Notes under the pieces: generated by a model
What the model was told of the DNA's origin: nothing
Databases searched by the model: none
The model's input: only the letters and a program-made list of their open reading frames with translations
Position numbers and translations under genes: made by a program
From: Asterias amurensis
Lineage: Eukaryota; Echinodermata; Asteroidea; Forcipulatida; Asteriidae
Assembly (NCBI RefSeq): GCF_032118995.1
Contig: NC_092665.1
Span: 4,438,001 to 4,502,000 of the forward strand
Direction: 5' to 3'
DNA length: 64,000 bases
In this document: positions 9,314 through 18,965 of the stretch, piece after piece
Numbering within the stretch: position 1 is the first letter of the stretch
Layout of the letters: every line of letters starts with the position of its first letter

Positions 9314-10886
9314 ATGGATGGAAGGATGTCTATGTATGTGTTGCTGGTGTGTGTTTGGTGTTCACTTGATGCAGGCGGACTCCTGATGGTTGTCATTGCT
9401 CAAACAGCCCCCATTGTAACGTCCAAACCGCTGGTACGGCAAATGGTGTCGGTGACATCGGTGATCTTAACACCGGAGGCTGATCGTAAGGAGGGCGGGC
9501 AGATTGATATGAGGTGCACCGCTATGAACCTCCAGCCGGAGTACATCGTGGAGTGGATTCGTCTCAATGCCACTCTGAGGCGGAATAACATTACACTAAC
9601 GACCAACAGACGGTTTATGTTCACTACAACCTATCCAGAGAGTGGGATGGTTGTTCAAGACTTTACGATTACTGATTTGGAGATTGATGACTATGATAAA
9701 TATATTTGTAATGTCAGGTACCTCATCTCAAGTGGTGGAAGCACCATTGTATCTACACATAGCGTATTCCTGTCAGCTCCATCATATCCAATATGCTCCC
9801 CTTCTGGACCTATCACAGAAGACACCGGTACAGAGCTACAGTTGAGATGTCTATCTGAGACTGATAACCCTGCAGTTATAATGGAAACTCGCCAAATGAA
9901 TAACTCTGGAAGCTACCCCTGGACATCATTGAACACCAGTAGCACCATCGTTGAATGGACGTTGAATTTGACTGTTGGTAATGCTCAAAATGATGTTGCA
10001 TTCAACTGCACTGTACCCACAGGAACGTTAGATAATGTGAAGCGTTACGGCAGCTGTATCATTGGACCAATCAGTGTGACAATGTCGACAGGTACCACTG
10101 TAACTGCAGTCACAATGCTTGCAACGGATACCCCACCACCTGCATCCAGCTCAGCAGCCATTGCTGGGGCAATCGGGGGAGGAATAGCTGCAATCCTTAT
10201 CATCATAATCATCATCTTGATTTGCAGAAAACGTCTCTGTCACCTGACTACAAAAGACCCGGTCTTAAATCTCAGCACTTTGTTTACACCAGATCACCCG
10301 GAACCTTCTCCCAGTTTCGTTGATCCGTTTGGGGTGGACACTTATGACCAATCACATGCCAGCCATCCCCACCCAGTCGCTCCTTCACTCGGTTCCACAC
10401 CAGCCCCATCCCCCACTAAACGCCATCGGAACCAGTAGTTTACGCCCAACCGAACAACAACGTAAGAGGGCGGTATTCAGAAAACGCCGATGACGTCACG
10501 TCCCACAACAACCCTGCATTCAACTCAACTGGCTTGGGTGTAGGTCTGAGCTATACGCACACATGAAACCAGTAGCAAAGGTCAGGCCCTGCAAGACACC
10601 CATAAAACCCGAACCGTATAAACTCAAATCAGTACGACAGAGCAACCCACCTGAACCCACCAATCGAGACCCGATGCCCCAGTCGCCCCCTACTGATCAT
10701 GACCATGACGAATCCTACCCAGTACCCGATAATCCTACTTATGCCCAAGTCTCTCGACCCAAGAGCAACCCAGATCACATTGTCTACGCTGATTTGGATT
10801 TGCTATCATCAGACGAGGCTTAAGATGATGAAGCCCGGCGCCCTCAATCGTCTGATGCAGTGATGTACGCGAGTGTCCAAGTGTAG
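9314..10886 (+). pseudogene. IgSF receptor copy 2, tail frameshifted (374-residue ITIM-less product)
   Basis: The frame is open from the conserved ATG for 374 residues (9314-10438): signal peptide, both Ig domains with all six cysteines including PICSPSGPI and CIIGPISV, and the full membrane helix with CRKRLCH. At about 10420 a deletion relative to copies 1 and 3 shifts the frame. The product then ends in RHRNQ, before every tail tyrosine except the one in DTYDQSH. Homology to the lost tail runs on to the old stop at 10886, with a second frame change near 10545 and a stop (TAA for CAA) near 10820. It may be a dying gene, or a surface receptor without inhibitory signalling that acts as a decoy. 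The intact ectodomain allows the second reading, but expression is not known. Confidence 0.8.
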
Positions 10887-11034
10887 GGTAATTTTGAAAC
10901 GGGAATTTCCCGCGATACTCCCTGACGGAAGTTTTCCGCTTGTGTGAAAAAGCTAACAATAGTTAGAAACAACATGTTCTATTGTCTGTCTACGGACATT
11001 TAGGATGACTCATCAATGCCTATCAGAACTCTTA

Positions 11035-11191
11035 GGCCCTTTACGGCTTCGGCTTTGGATTCGGCTTCAGGCTCCGTCCTCTCGTCTGAAGCCCTGAGCA
11101 CGTACCCAAAGCATGTGCAATTGTCAAAACAACCGCGGGGCCAAGCTAACCTGAGCCGAAGCTGAAGCCGAACCCGTGGTTACGTTAAGGG
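11035..11191. mobile_element. palindromic MITE family G copy
   Basis: GGCCCTTTACGGCTTCGGC on the left pairs with AGCCGAAC...GTTAAGGG on the right. It is shared at the same place with unit 3 (20662-20818) and absent from unit 1. Confidence 0.65.
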
Positions 11192-11268
11192 AAAAACATC
11201 AAAGTTCCCAAAGCATGGTATGTTCCTTTACAGTGTACTTGTATGGACGGATGGCGAATACTGGTTAA

Positions 11269-11274
11269 AATAAA
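11269..11274 (+). promoter_or_regulatory. candidate poly(A) signal AATAAA
   Basis: Lies about 380 bases after the old stop of receptor copy 2 and is conserved in copy 3 (20896-20901). Position and conservation are the only evidence. Confidence 0.3.
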
Positions 11275-11299
11275 ACAGCTTTCTGCATATTTTATTGAT

Positions 11300-11514
11300 A
11301 AGGTTCAAGGTTCAAGGTTCATTTTATTTCCACAGTATCAAAAGACAAAAAAAAACAATATCAAACAGCAGTCACAAGAAATTATTACAACAATGAAAAA
11401 TAATCGTTTCACAACATAGGTTTGAAGAAATAGATGCATAACAATGTTGACACTGCGGAGGGATCCATTTAAGAAGCAAAGCTTGTAGGCAATGGTCCCT
11501 TATGACATGCATAT
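11300..11514 (-). mobile_element. LINE 3' end with heptamer tail
   Basis: Starts with AAGGTTC repeated three times (on the minus strand a GAACCTT microsatellite tail), as at the 3' ends of CR1/L2-type LINEs. About 200 bp of non-coding body follow. The unit 1 site near 3575 (TTTTATTAATATTGCA) lacks it. Shared with unit 3 at 20928-21135. The family assignment is tentative. Confidence 0.45.
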
Positions 11515-11640
11515 GCATTGAGATTATAAGACCCATTGGATGAAATGATCGTCTAATGGTTGAGAAAAAGACAATTCGGAACTAAGCCTACTTCACATAA
11601 TAGTCAAAGTGGTTTGTACGAGCAGTACCATGCCTTGCGT

Positions 11641-12368
11641 TGGTTGTATCATTATATTTCTTATAAGACAAATCGATCCAATCGAAATTTTACATTATTA
11701 TGTAAAGTGATTGAATGATTTAGTCAATATACAAATTGCGTGTATTATAAAAGCTAACAATTTGGAATGTAATCAGATTGTACGCAGATCACAAGAAATA
11801 CATAGCGTGTCGTGACCAACTGGTATAATTGAACTTAAATTCTGGTGCCTTCGGAATAAGGGTTCGATTCCTGGTCATGACACTTTTGTTTTGGGGCTAG
11901 ATGCTTCACCATAATTGCTTCTCTTAACCAAGGATTATAATGGGAACCTTTGACGGCCGAGATTTCCTTGCATTGAACCCTTTGTTGTAATTTTCAGCTC
12001 GAGGTTACAATTATGCTTTCTAGGGAATGGGGAAAGTTGTTTGGATTGGTCAAAGTATGCAATAATGCAAGGATAATGTTTCAAAGTGCTTTGATCTCAA
12101 CTTGTACTTTATGTGATAGCCTAATTAATACAAATCTATCAAATCGAGATGTTATGTTTATTAAGTGATTGAATGATTTAATCAATGTACAAGATGCGTG
12201 TATTATAAAAGCTAACAATCTAGAATTTATTAAGATTGTACGCAGGTCACATAAAGAAATACATAGCGTTTCGTGAACGAGTTTTTTTTATATTGGACTT
12301 GAATTAGGATGGCATCGGAATGTGGGCTCGACAATGTCCTTGGCATGGACTACGCACTTGACCATAAT
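11641..12368. repeat. direct repeats with SINE-like cores, unit 2
   Basis: The unit 2 counterpart of 3768-4492. GTGATTGAATGATTTA occurs near 11708 and 12168, and the B-box-like GGGTTCGATTCCTGG near 11859. No gene is seen. Confidence 0.45.
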
Positions 12369-12588
12369 AGACCCTTCCCATGAAATATGTAAATTGAACA
12401 TAGCGCGTGCGCACTAACGTTTTGGTTGGCAAATTGAGGGAACATCGCGCTGTTTTGTACACGGCTAATGGGTGCGTGACGCAGACGCGATTGCGCGTCT
12501 GCTTAGTGCACAACTCTATGGTGTTTGCCAACCAATAGGGTCTGTACGCATGCGTGAATGTAAATAGCATATTTCATGGGAAGGGTCC
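12369..12588. mobile_element. MITE family H (AGACCCTTCCCATGAAAT ends)
   Basis: AGACCCTTCCCATGAAATAT and ATATTTCATGGGAAGGGTCC are inverted ends with no coding capacity. The same spot in unit 1 (ACCATAATTGCTTCCC near 4403) is empty. A remnant of the same insertion survives in the rearranged part of unit 3 near 21534-21600. Confidence 0.7.
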
Positions 12589-13045
12589 ATTGCTTCTCTC
12601 AACCAATGTGTATGATGGGAACCTTTGACGGTTGAGATAATAGTTTGTCGCACATTAAATCACTGGCTGTATTTAAGCAGCTTGTAGTTGTATGCTCACA
12701 GGGAGTTGAGATGGCTTGTGGATTTGTCAAAATGATGAAGGTTTAATGTTTCAAAGTGCTTCGATCTAACTAACTATTAACTAACTAACTTGATAGCCAA
12801 AACACATGTTATTTTCAAACAAAGTTACACAATAACTTATATATTTTCAAGTCAGCATTTTAAATTGATTTAAATAATGTTATATAGCCACTTGTTGATG
12901 TTCACAGCCACGCCTTTTTAAAATTATATTATATTCATTTTTTGGGTTGATGCACGCGTTTTCATGAATAAGTTTGGTATTCAAAGTGTCTGCATTTTGT
13001 TTATTTCTCATCATGCCTTAAAATATTCAGACATTTTATACTTTG
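12589..13045. other. unit 2 spacer
   Basis: Counterpart of 4877-5249. The foldback element B of unit 1 is not present here (the site near 12670 reads GGCTGTATTTAAGCAGC), so B inserted in unit 1 after the units separated. Confidence 0.45.
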
Positions 13046-13342
13046 TTAAAGCCATTATACACTTTCGGTACAGAAAAGAAGAAAAAAAGTTCACAGATTT
13101 ACAAATAACCTACAGGGTTTACAGAAGGTATGGTGAAAGATTTCTCTTGAAATATTATTCCATGAAATGCTTTACTTTTTGAGAAAACACTAAAACAATA
13201 TCAATTCTCGATAGCGAGAATTGCGGAAACACATGTCATGACACGGCGAAACGTGCGGAAACAAGGGTGGGTTTTCCCGTTGTTTTCTCCCGAATCCGAT
13301 GACCGATTGAGCCTGTTTACCGAAAGTGTATAATGGCTTTAA
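13046..13342. mobile_element. MITE family D copy, internally deleted
   Basis: Same position as 5250-5626, with about 80 bp lost from the interior. Both TTAAAGCCATTATACACTTT and its mirror end are present. Confidence 0.75.
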
Positions 13343-14440
13343 TAAAATGTGTATGTAAATAGTAAACGCAGAGTTTGATCTTATTAGCATAAACTAATCA
13401 GATCTCACGATAATTCAAACAATTATGAACAAGGGTTTCTACAAATATTGCGTATGTGAATGAAACAAACTCTTACAGAATAATGAGCTATAAACGTTTG
13501 AATACACGCGAGATTTGAAAATTTTGGTTGATATATTTATATCATTCGATGACACTGTTGACTATAATCTGGTTTGATATCAGAAGTTGCTGTTAATACA
13601 AATTAGGGTCTTGATTTAAAGGCTGTTATGTTTACTGATAAGAGATTTATATATATTACGATTGCTGTGCTGACATACAGAAATAATCGATTATATTTTG
13701 AAAATATACATAACGTACTGCACGCAGATTTTTGTGTCAAATGTTTTCGATTGAAATTAAAATAAAAAAACATTTACCGGAATTGGAAAATTTTCATTTT
13801 AATTCAATTCAGAGTCACTTAAAGGCATTTGACACGTTCAGTAAAAATTAATGTCAAAGTTTGTGTGTCCCAACATTATGCATAAAATACCAAACGTGTG
13901 AAAATCACAACTGGTATACTGAGCATAGTGTTAAATACATATCGGTAAAAGCTAATATGATTCATACCAATGAAAGTTATTACATCTTTAAATATAACAT
14001 TAGATCAACAAAAATATACTTGGTATGACACTGCTCTAGAATCGCAAAGGTCATGCCTGTTATCTGTGTCACAACTTGGGAAAGTACTGAGTATTCAGTG
14101 CTAACACAATCGTTGTATAAGGGTAAAACAAAAATGAATATTCTTTATCCCCGATGCAAACTTAACATCTACTAAAAATATACTTTACAAAAACTGTTTC
14201 ATACACAACGTATAGTGAGCAACACTTCGTGACATTTTGACTGTTTGTGTTGTTTTGTTTGTGTTTGTGTTTGTGTGTGTGTTTGGGGTGTTTGTTTGTC
14301 TGTTTGTTGTTGTTTTGGGGGTCACAACAAGACGACATGTTAAGAAAGGGAAACGCCAGAATGTACCTTTTGCGAGATTGTTTCTATAAAGAAGTAGCTT
14401 GCAGCAATAATAAAATGCTTTGATATTCAAATCGTTAGCA
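13343..14440. other. unit 2 spacer, no gene
   Basis: AT-rich DNA matching 5627-6180, with an insert of about 440 bp (13790-14340) that is also present in unit 3 (21900-22380). It includes a TTTGTGTGTG-rich tract at 14240-14330. Confidence 0.4.
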
Positions 14441-15090
14441 CGGCTGATTGCTTTTCTGATTCATGTGTTTACGTATGGTTATGCTTTCTTATGGTCGAGC
14501 AAGGCTGTATAAATAATTCAAAGCCTATTGTTCCGTCCCAGTTTTAGAGTTAGCCCAAATATTGGCCCATTCTCAACTTGAGTGGAACAGTTGGGCGACC
14601 CAATTGTAGCTGGTATCCAGAGATCTTTCACCATACAGGGTACCAGTGTCAAGCTGCTATTATGAGTGGGGAAACATCAATGGTTCTGAAGGGGCCCCGT
14701 TGTATAAAGTTCAGACTGAGAAACTGTCAACCTCAGTTGGGCCAACCCAACTGTAACAGATTGGTCGTCCAATTCACCCAAGTTGGGACCGGTCCCAATT
14801 CAGGACTTTTCAAATGTTGGGGTGGAACATATCAGAGTATTCAAAAATACAAGTGGGGTCACAAAACAGAGTCGTGTCTGCGATTACAAAACGTATACAT
14901 TGTACAAGACTTTGTGGTGATTGAAGTACACAGTGTGCTGTGTATATGACTAATAAAAACACAGCCATTATTTTGAACTGTTTGGAACTGAATAGCAAGC
15001 TCGAATTTTCAAAGATGGCCGACTTCAGACTGTGTGACATGAGATGAATTCCCCTCCTATATGACGTAAAACAAAACAAAAAAGTACAAA
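14441..15090 (+). promoter_or_regulatory. conserved TATA block, unit 2
   Basis: TATAAATA at 14518-14525, followed by sequence closely matching 6254-6780. A 123-codon open frame at 14578-14949 is not preserved in the other units, so I do not call a protein. Confidence 0.35.
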
Positions 15091-15547
15091 TTAAAGTCAC
15101 CTGGAAGTGGTATTTTTTCAAAATAAAGCTTTTGTCACTAATATGTGTGTTTTGATGAGTGGAATGTGAATAAACAGTTAACTAAGGTTTAAAAAAAACA
15201 GTTCTTATGTTATTTACAAATTTAAGAGTAGACCCCGACCCGAGACGGCGCTGTTCGTGACGTCAATCGAGGCAACTGAATGCAGAAAAACACTTTTTGA
15301 AATGTACCAACTCACGACTTGGACGTACATGTACTTTGCACGTGTGTTTACTATACGCATTGCAGGCAAAGTCTGCCTCGATTGACGTCACAAAAGGGGT
15401 AGGCGGAGTCAGCCCCCAAACAACTTTATATATTTTTTAAACATATAAATCGTGACAAACAATTACTAAAAAAAATTGTTTTATTGTTCGTAAGCATGTA
15501 CTCTTATGTTTGAAAGAAAAAAACATTCTATTTCCAGGTGACTTTAA
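15091..15547. mobile_element. MITE family C copy, unit 2
   Basis: Same ends (TTAAAGTCACCTGGAAG) and same position as 6848-7345, so it was inserted before the unit duplicated. A short internal piece present in unit 1 near 7030-7080 is missing. Confidence 0.75.
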
Positions 15548-15683
15548 TGTACAGTAACATCATATCATGAAATCGTTTAACGGTAATTTCTGATGCACAA
15601 TTCCTACGCAATTCAACTAGTATTTCTGTAAAATAGGACTTGGCGCAAAAGGCAAACGTAGGAAATATATGTATACAATGTTA

Positions 15684-16198
15684 TTATGCATAAGAAACCT
15701 CTGCATACGGCGATTCGTCTTCAGGACTTATAGTCTCATCCTCGCCAAGTTGGAAAATCAGACCAGTGGTAGCGATATAACAGTCAATGCAGTCTGCTGA
15801 AGGGGTATCCTTGGATGATGACGTCTCTACAAACGAGAGTGTCCAATGCGCAGACGCAGATGAGTCTGCGTCACCTATCGTGTCACGTGATTGCTTCTTT
15901 CTATAGGCTTTTCTTCTAATCTTTGCGTACAAATGGCTAAAGTCACGATGTTTGTTCTTTAAGCTGTCAGTGTTGTCATTAACATCTGATGATTGAGCTG
16001 TTTTGATTGGACGGGCGTACGTGACGTCATTAACTGAGTCTAGCGCCTTCTCGTGTGGTGGTTGAACTCCTGACGTAGATGGTAACTCCATTCGAGGTCG
16101 AACCAATTGGGATATATTTTTTCTGGTATGATTTCATTGTTTGGGGTGGAGTCTTGGCTAGCCACCGATCGGGGTATTTGACTTGTAGGCAAGGTATG
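15684..16198 (-). pseudogene. tail fragment of minus-strand IgSF receptor, unit 2
   Basis: Open from the tail region (RPRMELPSTSGVQ) to the stop after EVSYA, about 90% alike to the tail of the intact receptor at 23695-25251, with VTYARPI, HLYAKI and SPYAEV motifs kept. The 5' part, coding the signal peptide, Ig domains and membrane helix, is absent. The break at 16198 is at the same base as in unit 1. A one-base loss near 16112 also shifts the frame. It is not expected to make a surface protein. Confidence 0.85.
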
Positions 16199-16737
16199 CT
16201 GTACACTTAACCATAATTGCTTCTCTGAACATAGGTGTATAATGGGAACCTTTGACGTATGAGATCATAATATTTGGTTGGCTGTAACGTTAACTCTAGG
16301 GAGTTGAGAAAGTTTCTGGATGTGTAATGTTTAAAGTGCCTTGATCAAACGTTGTACTTAAAGTGATAGCCATGAAAACATATGCATTTTTTTAATAAAG
16401 TAAGTTACACAGAAAAAAACTGTTTATACAATTTTAGCAGTTAACTGTTTTAATTTATTTCATTCGTGTTTGATAGCCACTTGTTGATGTTCATAGCCAC
16501 GCCATTTTAAAATTATGTATCACAATCAATGTTTGAGTTAAAGCGCGCGTTTCCAGGAATAATTTTGGTGTTCAAAATAATCTGCATATCGTTTATTTCT
16601 CTGCATGCTTTATATTAAGAAAAAAGAAGATATTTTTTAAAGATTTTTATATTAATAGAAAACCAGAGCTGGATTATTTTAGCACAAATTTATCAAATCT
16701 CACGAGAATTCGAACAAACTCTCACAGAAAAATGTGT
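16199..16737. other. repeat-derived spacer to unit boundary
   Basis: Nearly identical to 8002-8540, with the SINE-like text followed by GCCACTTGTTGATGTTCA. No gene is seen. Confidence 0.45.
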
Positions 16738-16865
16738 CCAATCATCTGCTATCCATCCGTAGTTAGTGATGTCTCTTTGTATTTTATATAATTAATTGGC
16801 TTGAAGAGCCCGCTCATGGCAAGAAATTAACCGGGAAAAACCTGCAAGACCACCACGCTATTATA

Positions 16866-17041
16866 GGCCCTCAGTTTCGAAACCACGGCTTGGGCTTTGG
16901 ATTCGGCTTGAGGTTCCGTTCTCTCGTCTGAAGCCCTTAGCGCGTATACCACAAACACGCGCAATTGTCAAAGCAACCGGCGGGGCCAAGCTCTAGCCTT
17001 AGTCGAATCCAAAGCCAAATCCACTCGTTTTGAAAAGGGCC
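16866..17041. mobile_element. palindromic MITE family G copy upstream of gene 3
   Basis: Same position as 8669-8843. The left flank TTATAG and right flank ATAGCTGG show ATAG on both sides, and unit 1 has the uninterrupted site. Confidence 0.65.
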
Positions 17042-17164
17042 ATAGCTGGTCCAAAAAGCTCACCATAAGTTACTTTATATACTGACAACATTCTGAAAAT
17101 AAACCCGACGAGTTAGATTTTATAAAGTCATAATAATGTTAAAGTATTCCAATTGCCTCACGTG

Positions 17165-18705
17165 CATGGGCGTCACTCAGGGGGGGGGGGAACAGGGGGA
17201 CATGTCCCCCCAACTTTTGGAGGGTGGGGGACACAATATCAAATGTCCCCCCCCCCCACCTTTTTGACCACCTTTATTATGCAGCCCAAGTTTTGCACTG
17301 TGTACGACGAAACCCTGTGTCCCTATATGGGCATTTATCCTGTGGGCAAAGGATGACACAATATCCCTTCTCAAAATTGGCCCTAGATTGCATCACAGAG
17401 CATCTAAAATGCAAAAATTTCCCGGGCCCTTAATCGGGCCCGCACCCCGAGCCGTAAAGGCTTCTCACACATGCTCTATCGTTGACAGATTTGCACCTCC
17501 CCTTGAAAGAGTGGAAGGGACGTGTACCCCACCCCACCCCACCCCATTTTCGAAGGGTGGGGGACACAGTATCAATGTGTCGTTTGACCACCTTTATTAT
17601 GAAAATCGTGTTTTGCACTGAGGAACTGTGGAGCACTGGAACACAAATATTCACACAGCTCATTGTTCTGTTTCGTTTGCCATTTGGCCGCTAAATGGCC
17701 TAAAGATTGTACCACAGAGCATCTAAAAATAAAACAATTTCCCGGGCCCTTGAGCGGGCCCGGACCCATGCCGTAAAGGTTTCACACTCACGTGCTCGCT
17801 ATTTGACAGTATTTTCCCCTAAAACTTGGTTCATAGATTCGCACTTGAAGATGCTGTCAACCCAAAAGGTTTTACTGCTGCTCAAATTTTACATATGCTC
17901 TGTTCCGTTCTGTATGCCTAATATTGGCCTAAGATTGCACCACACAGCATCTAGAATGCAAAATTTTCCCGGGCCCTTAAGCGGGTCCGGACCCATGCCA
18001 TAAAGGTTTCGCACTCGTGAGCTTACTCTTCGACAGGTTTATCCCCTAAAACTTGGTTCATAGGTCCGCACTTGAAGATGCTGTCAACCCAAAAGGTTCT
18101 ATACTGCTGCCCACATTTTACAGATGTTCTGTTCCGTTCTGTATGCCTCTTATTGGCCCAAGATTGCACCACACAGCATCTACAATGCAAAATTTTCCCG
18201 GGCCCTTAAGCGGGCCCGGACCCATGCCGTAAAGATTTCGCACCCCTGAGCTTACTCTTCGACAGATTTTCCCTCTAAAACTTGGTTCATAAATCCGCAC
18301 TTGAAGACGCTGTCAACCCACAAGGTTATACTGCTGCTCACATTTTACAGATGTTCTGTCCCATTCTGACAGATTTGCCCCATAAAACTTGTGTCTTAGG
18401 TCTGGTGATGATAGTGATGAAACGCCGTCTGAGCATTAGAATGCAGAAACAATATGGATATAACGAAGCTATAATTGAGTTGCTTTTTAGGTACAATAAC
18501 CATGATAGCAAGAACAGGTGCTTCATAGCTTGAAATAGGCATTAAATTCCAACATCTGAGAGGGGGGAACATCACCCCTCAGATTCACTAGATTGCACCA
18601 GAGAGCATCTACGGGCTAAACAAAATCCGGGGCCCTAAAGCGGGCCCCGGACCCCACGCCGTAAATGTTATGTCCCCCACACTTCAAGACGGATTGACGC
18701 CCCTG
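17165..18705. mobile_element. non-autonomous hAT-type element, 1541 bp
   Basis: Flanked by the exact 8-bp duplication CTCACGTG (17157-17164 and 18706-18713). The ends CATGGGCGTCACTC and GATTGACGCCCCTG are imperfect inverted repeats. An 8-bp duplication and CA/TG tips are the hallmark of hAT transposons. The uninterrupted site exists in unit 2 near 8950 and unit 1 near 1225. The interior has no transposase frame, but holds an array of GC-rich repeats of about 230 bp with the core TTCCCGGGCCCTTAAGCGGG (17420, 17740, 17968, 18198, 18630). It sits about 260 bp upstream of receptor gene 3. Confidence 0.85.
17390..18650. repeat. tandem repeats of about 230 bp inside the hAT element
   Basis: The words GATTGCACCACA and CCCGGGCCCTT recur near 17390, 17706, 17933, 18162 and 18591. 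The best pair (17933 and 18162) is 229 bp apart. Units also share AAACTTGGTTCATA and GATGCTGTCAACCC. Confidence 0.75.
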
Positions 18706-18713
18706 CTCACGTG

Positions 18714-18965
18714 CACACAACACCGTCACAAAGCCAGCATTCACTAACGTATTAATAAAGGTAGCTGTGTGAAAGCCAACACAATTATTGTTGAATGTTT
18801 TGTCGTGTAGTTTTGATTGAACTTGGGGCATTGCTGTATAAGCTTCATTTGAATAACAGTGCATATAGAATGACTGAAAAGGGGTAAAGACAGCAACTTA
18901 TACCTGGTCGCACATAACATTTACTGGCTTTAATAGGTGCCTTCTTGTATGACAAAGCGGTAACA
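18714..18965 (+). promoter_or_regulatory. proximal upstream region of receptor gene 3, with deletion
   Basis: Homologous to 1233-1613. Relative to unit 1, 137 bp (1397-1533) are missing at about 18888, with the junction at a shared GTA, as expected for microhomology repair. Together with the hAT insertion just upstream, this makes the gene 3 promoter unlike the other two. Confidence 0.45.

Larger units (their letters stand above)
10887..11640. other. 3' flank of receptor copy 2
   Basis: Nearly identical to the flank of copy 3 (20514-21280) and clearly different from that of copy 1. Contains MITE G (11035-11191) and a LINE 3' end (11300-11514). Confidence 0.5.

Noticed and set aside
14578-14949. 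123-codon frame in the conserved TATA block
   Set aside because: The frame is not kept in units 1 and 3 despite good nucleotide similarity.
17165-18705. protein-coding frames within the hAT element
   Set aside because: They come from GC-rich repeats and differ from repeat to repeat; no transposase motif.
18945-18965. upstream ATG of receptor copy 3
   Set aside because: Not conserved in copies 1 and 2; the second ATG is.
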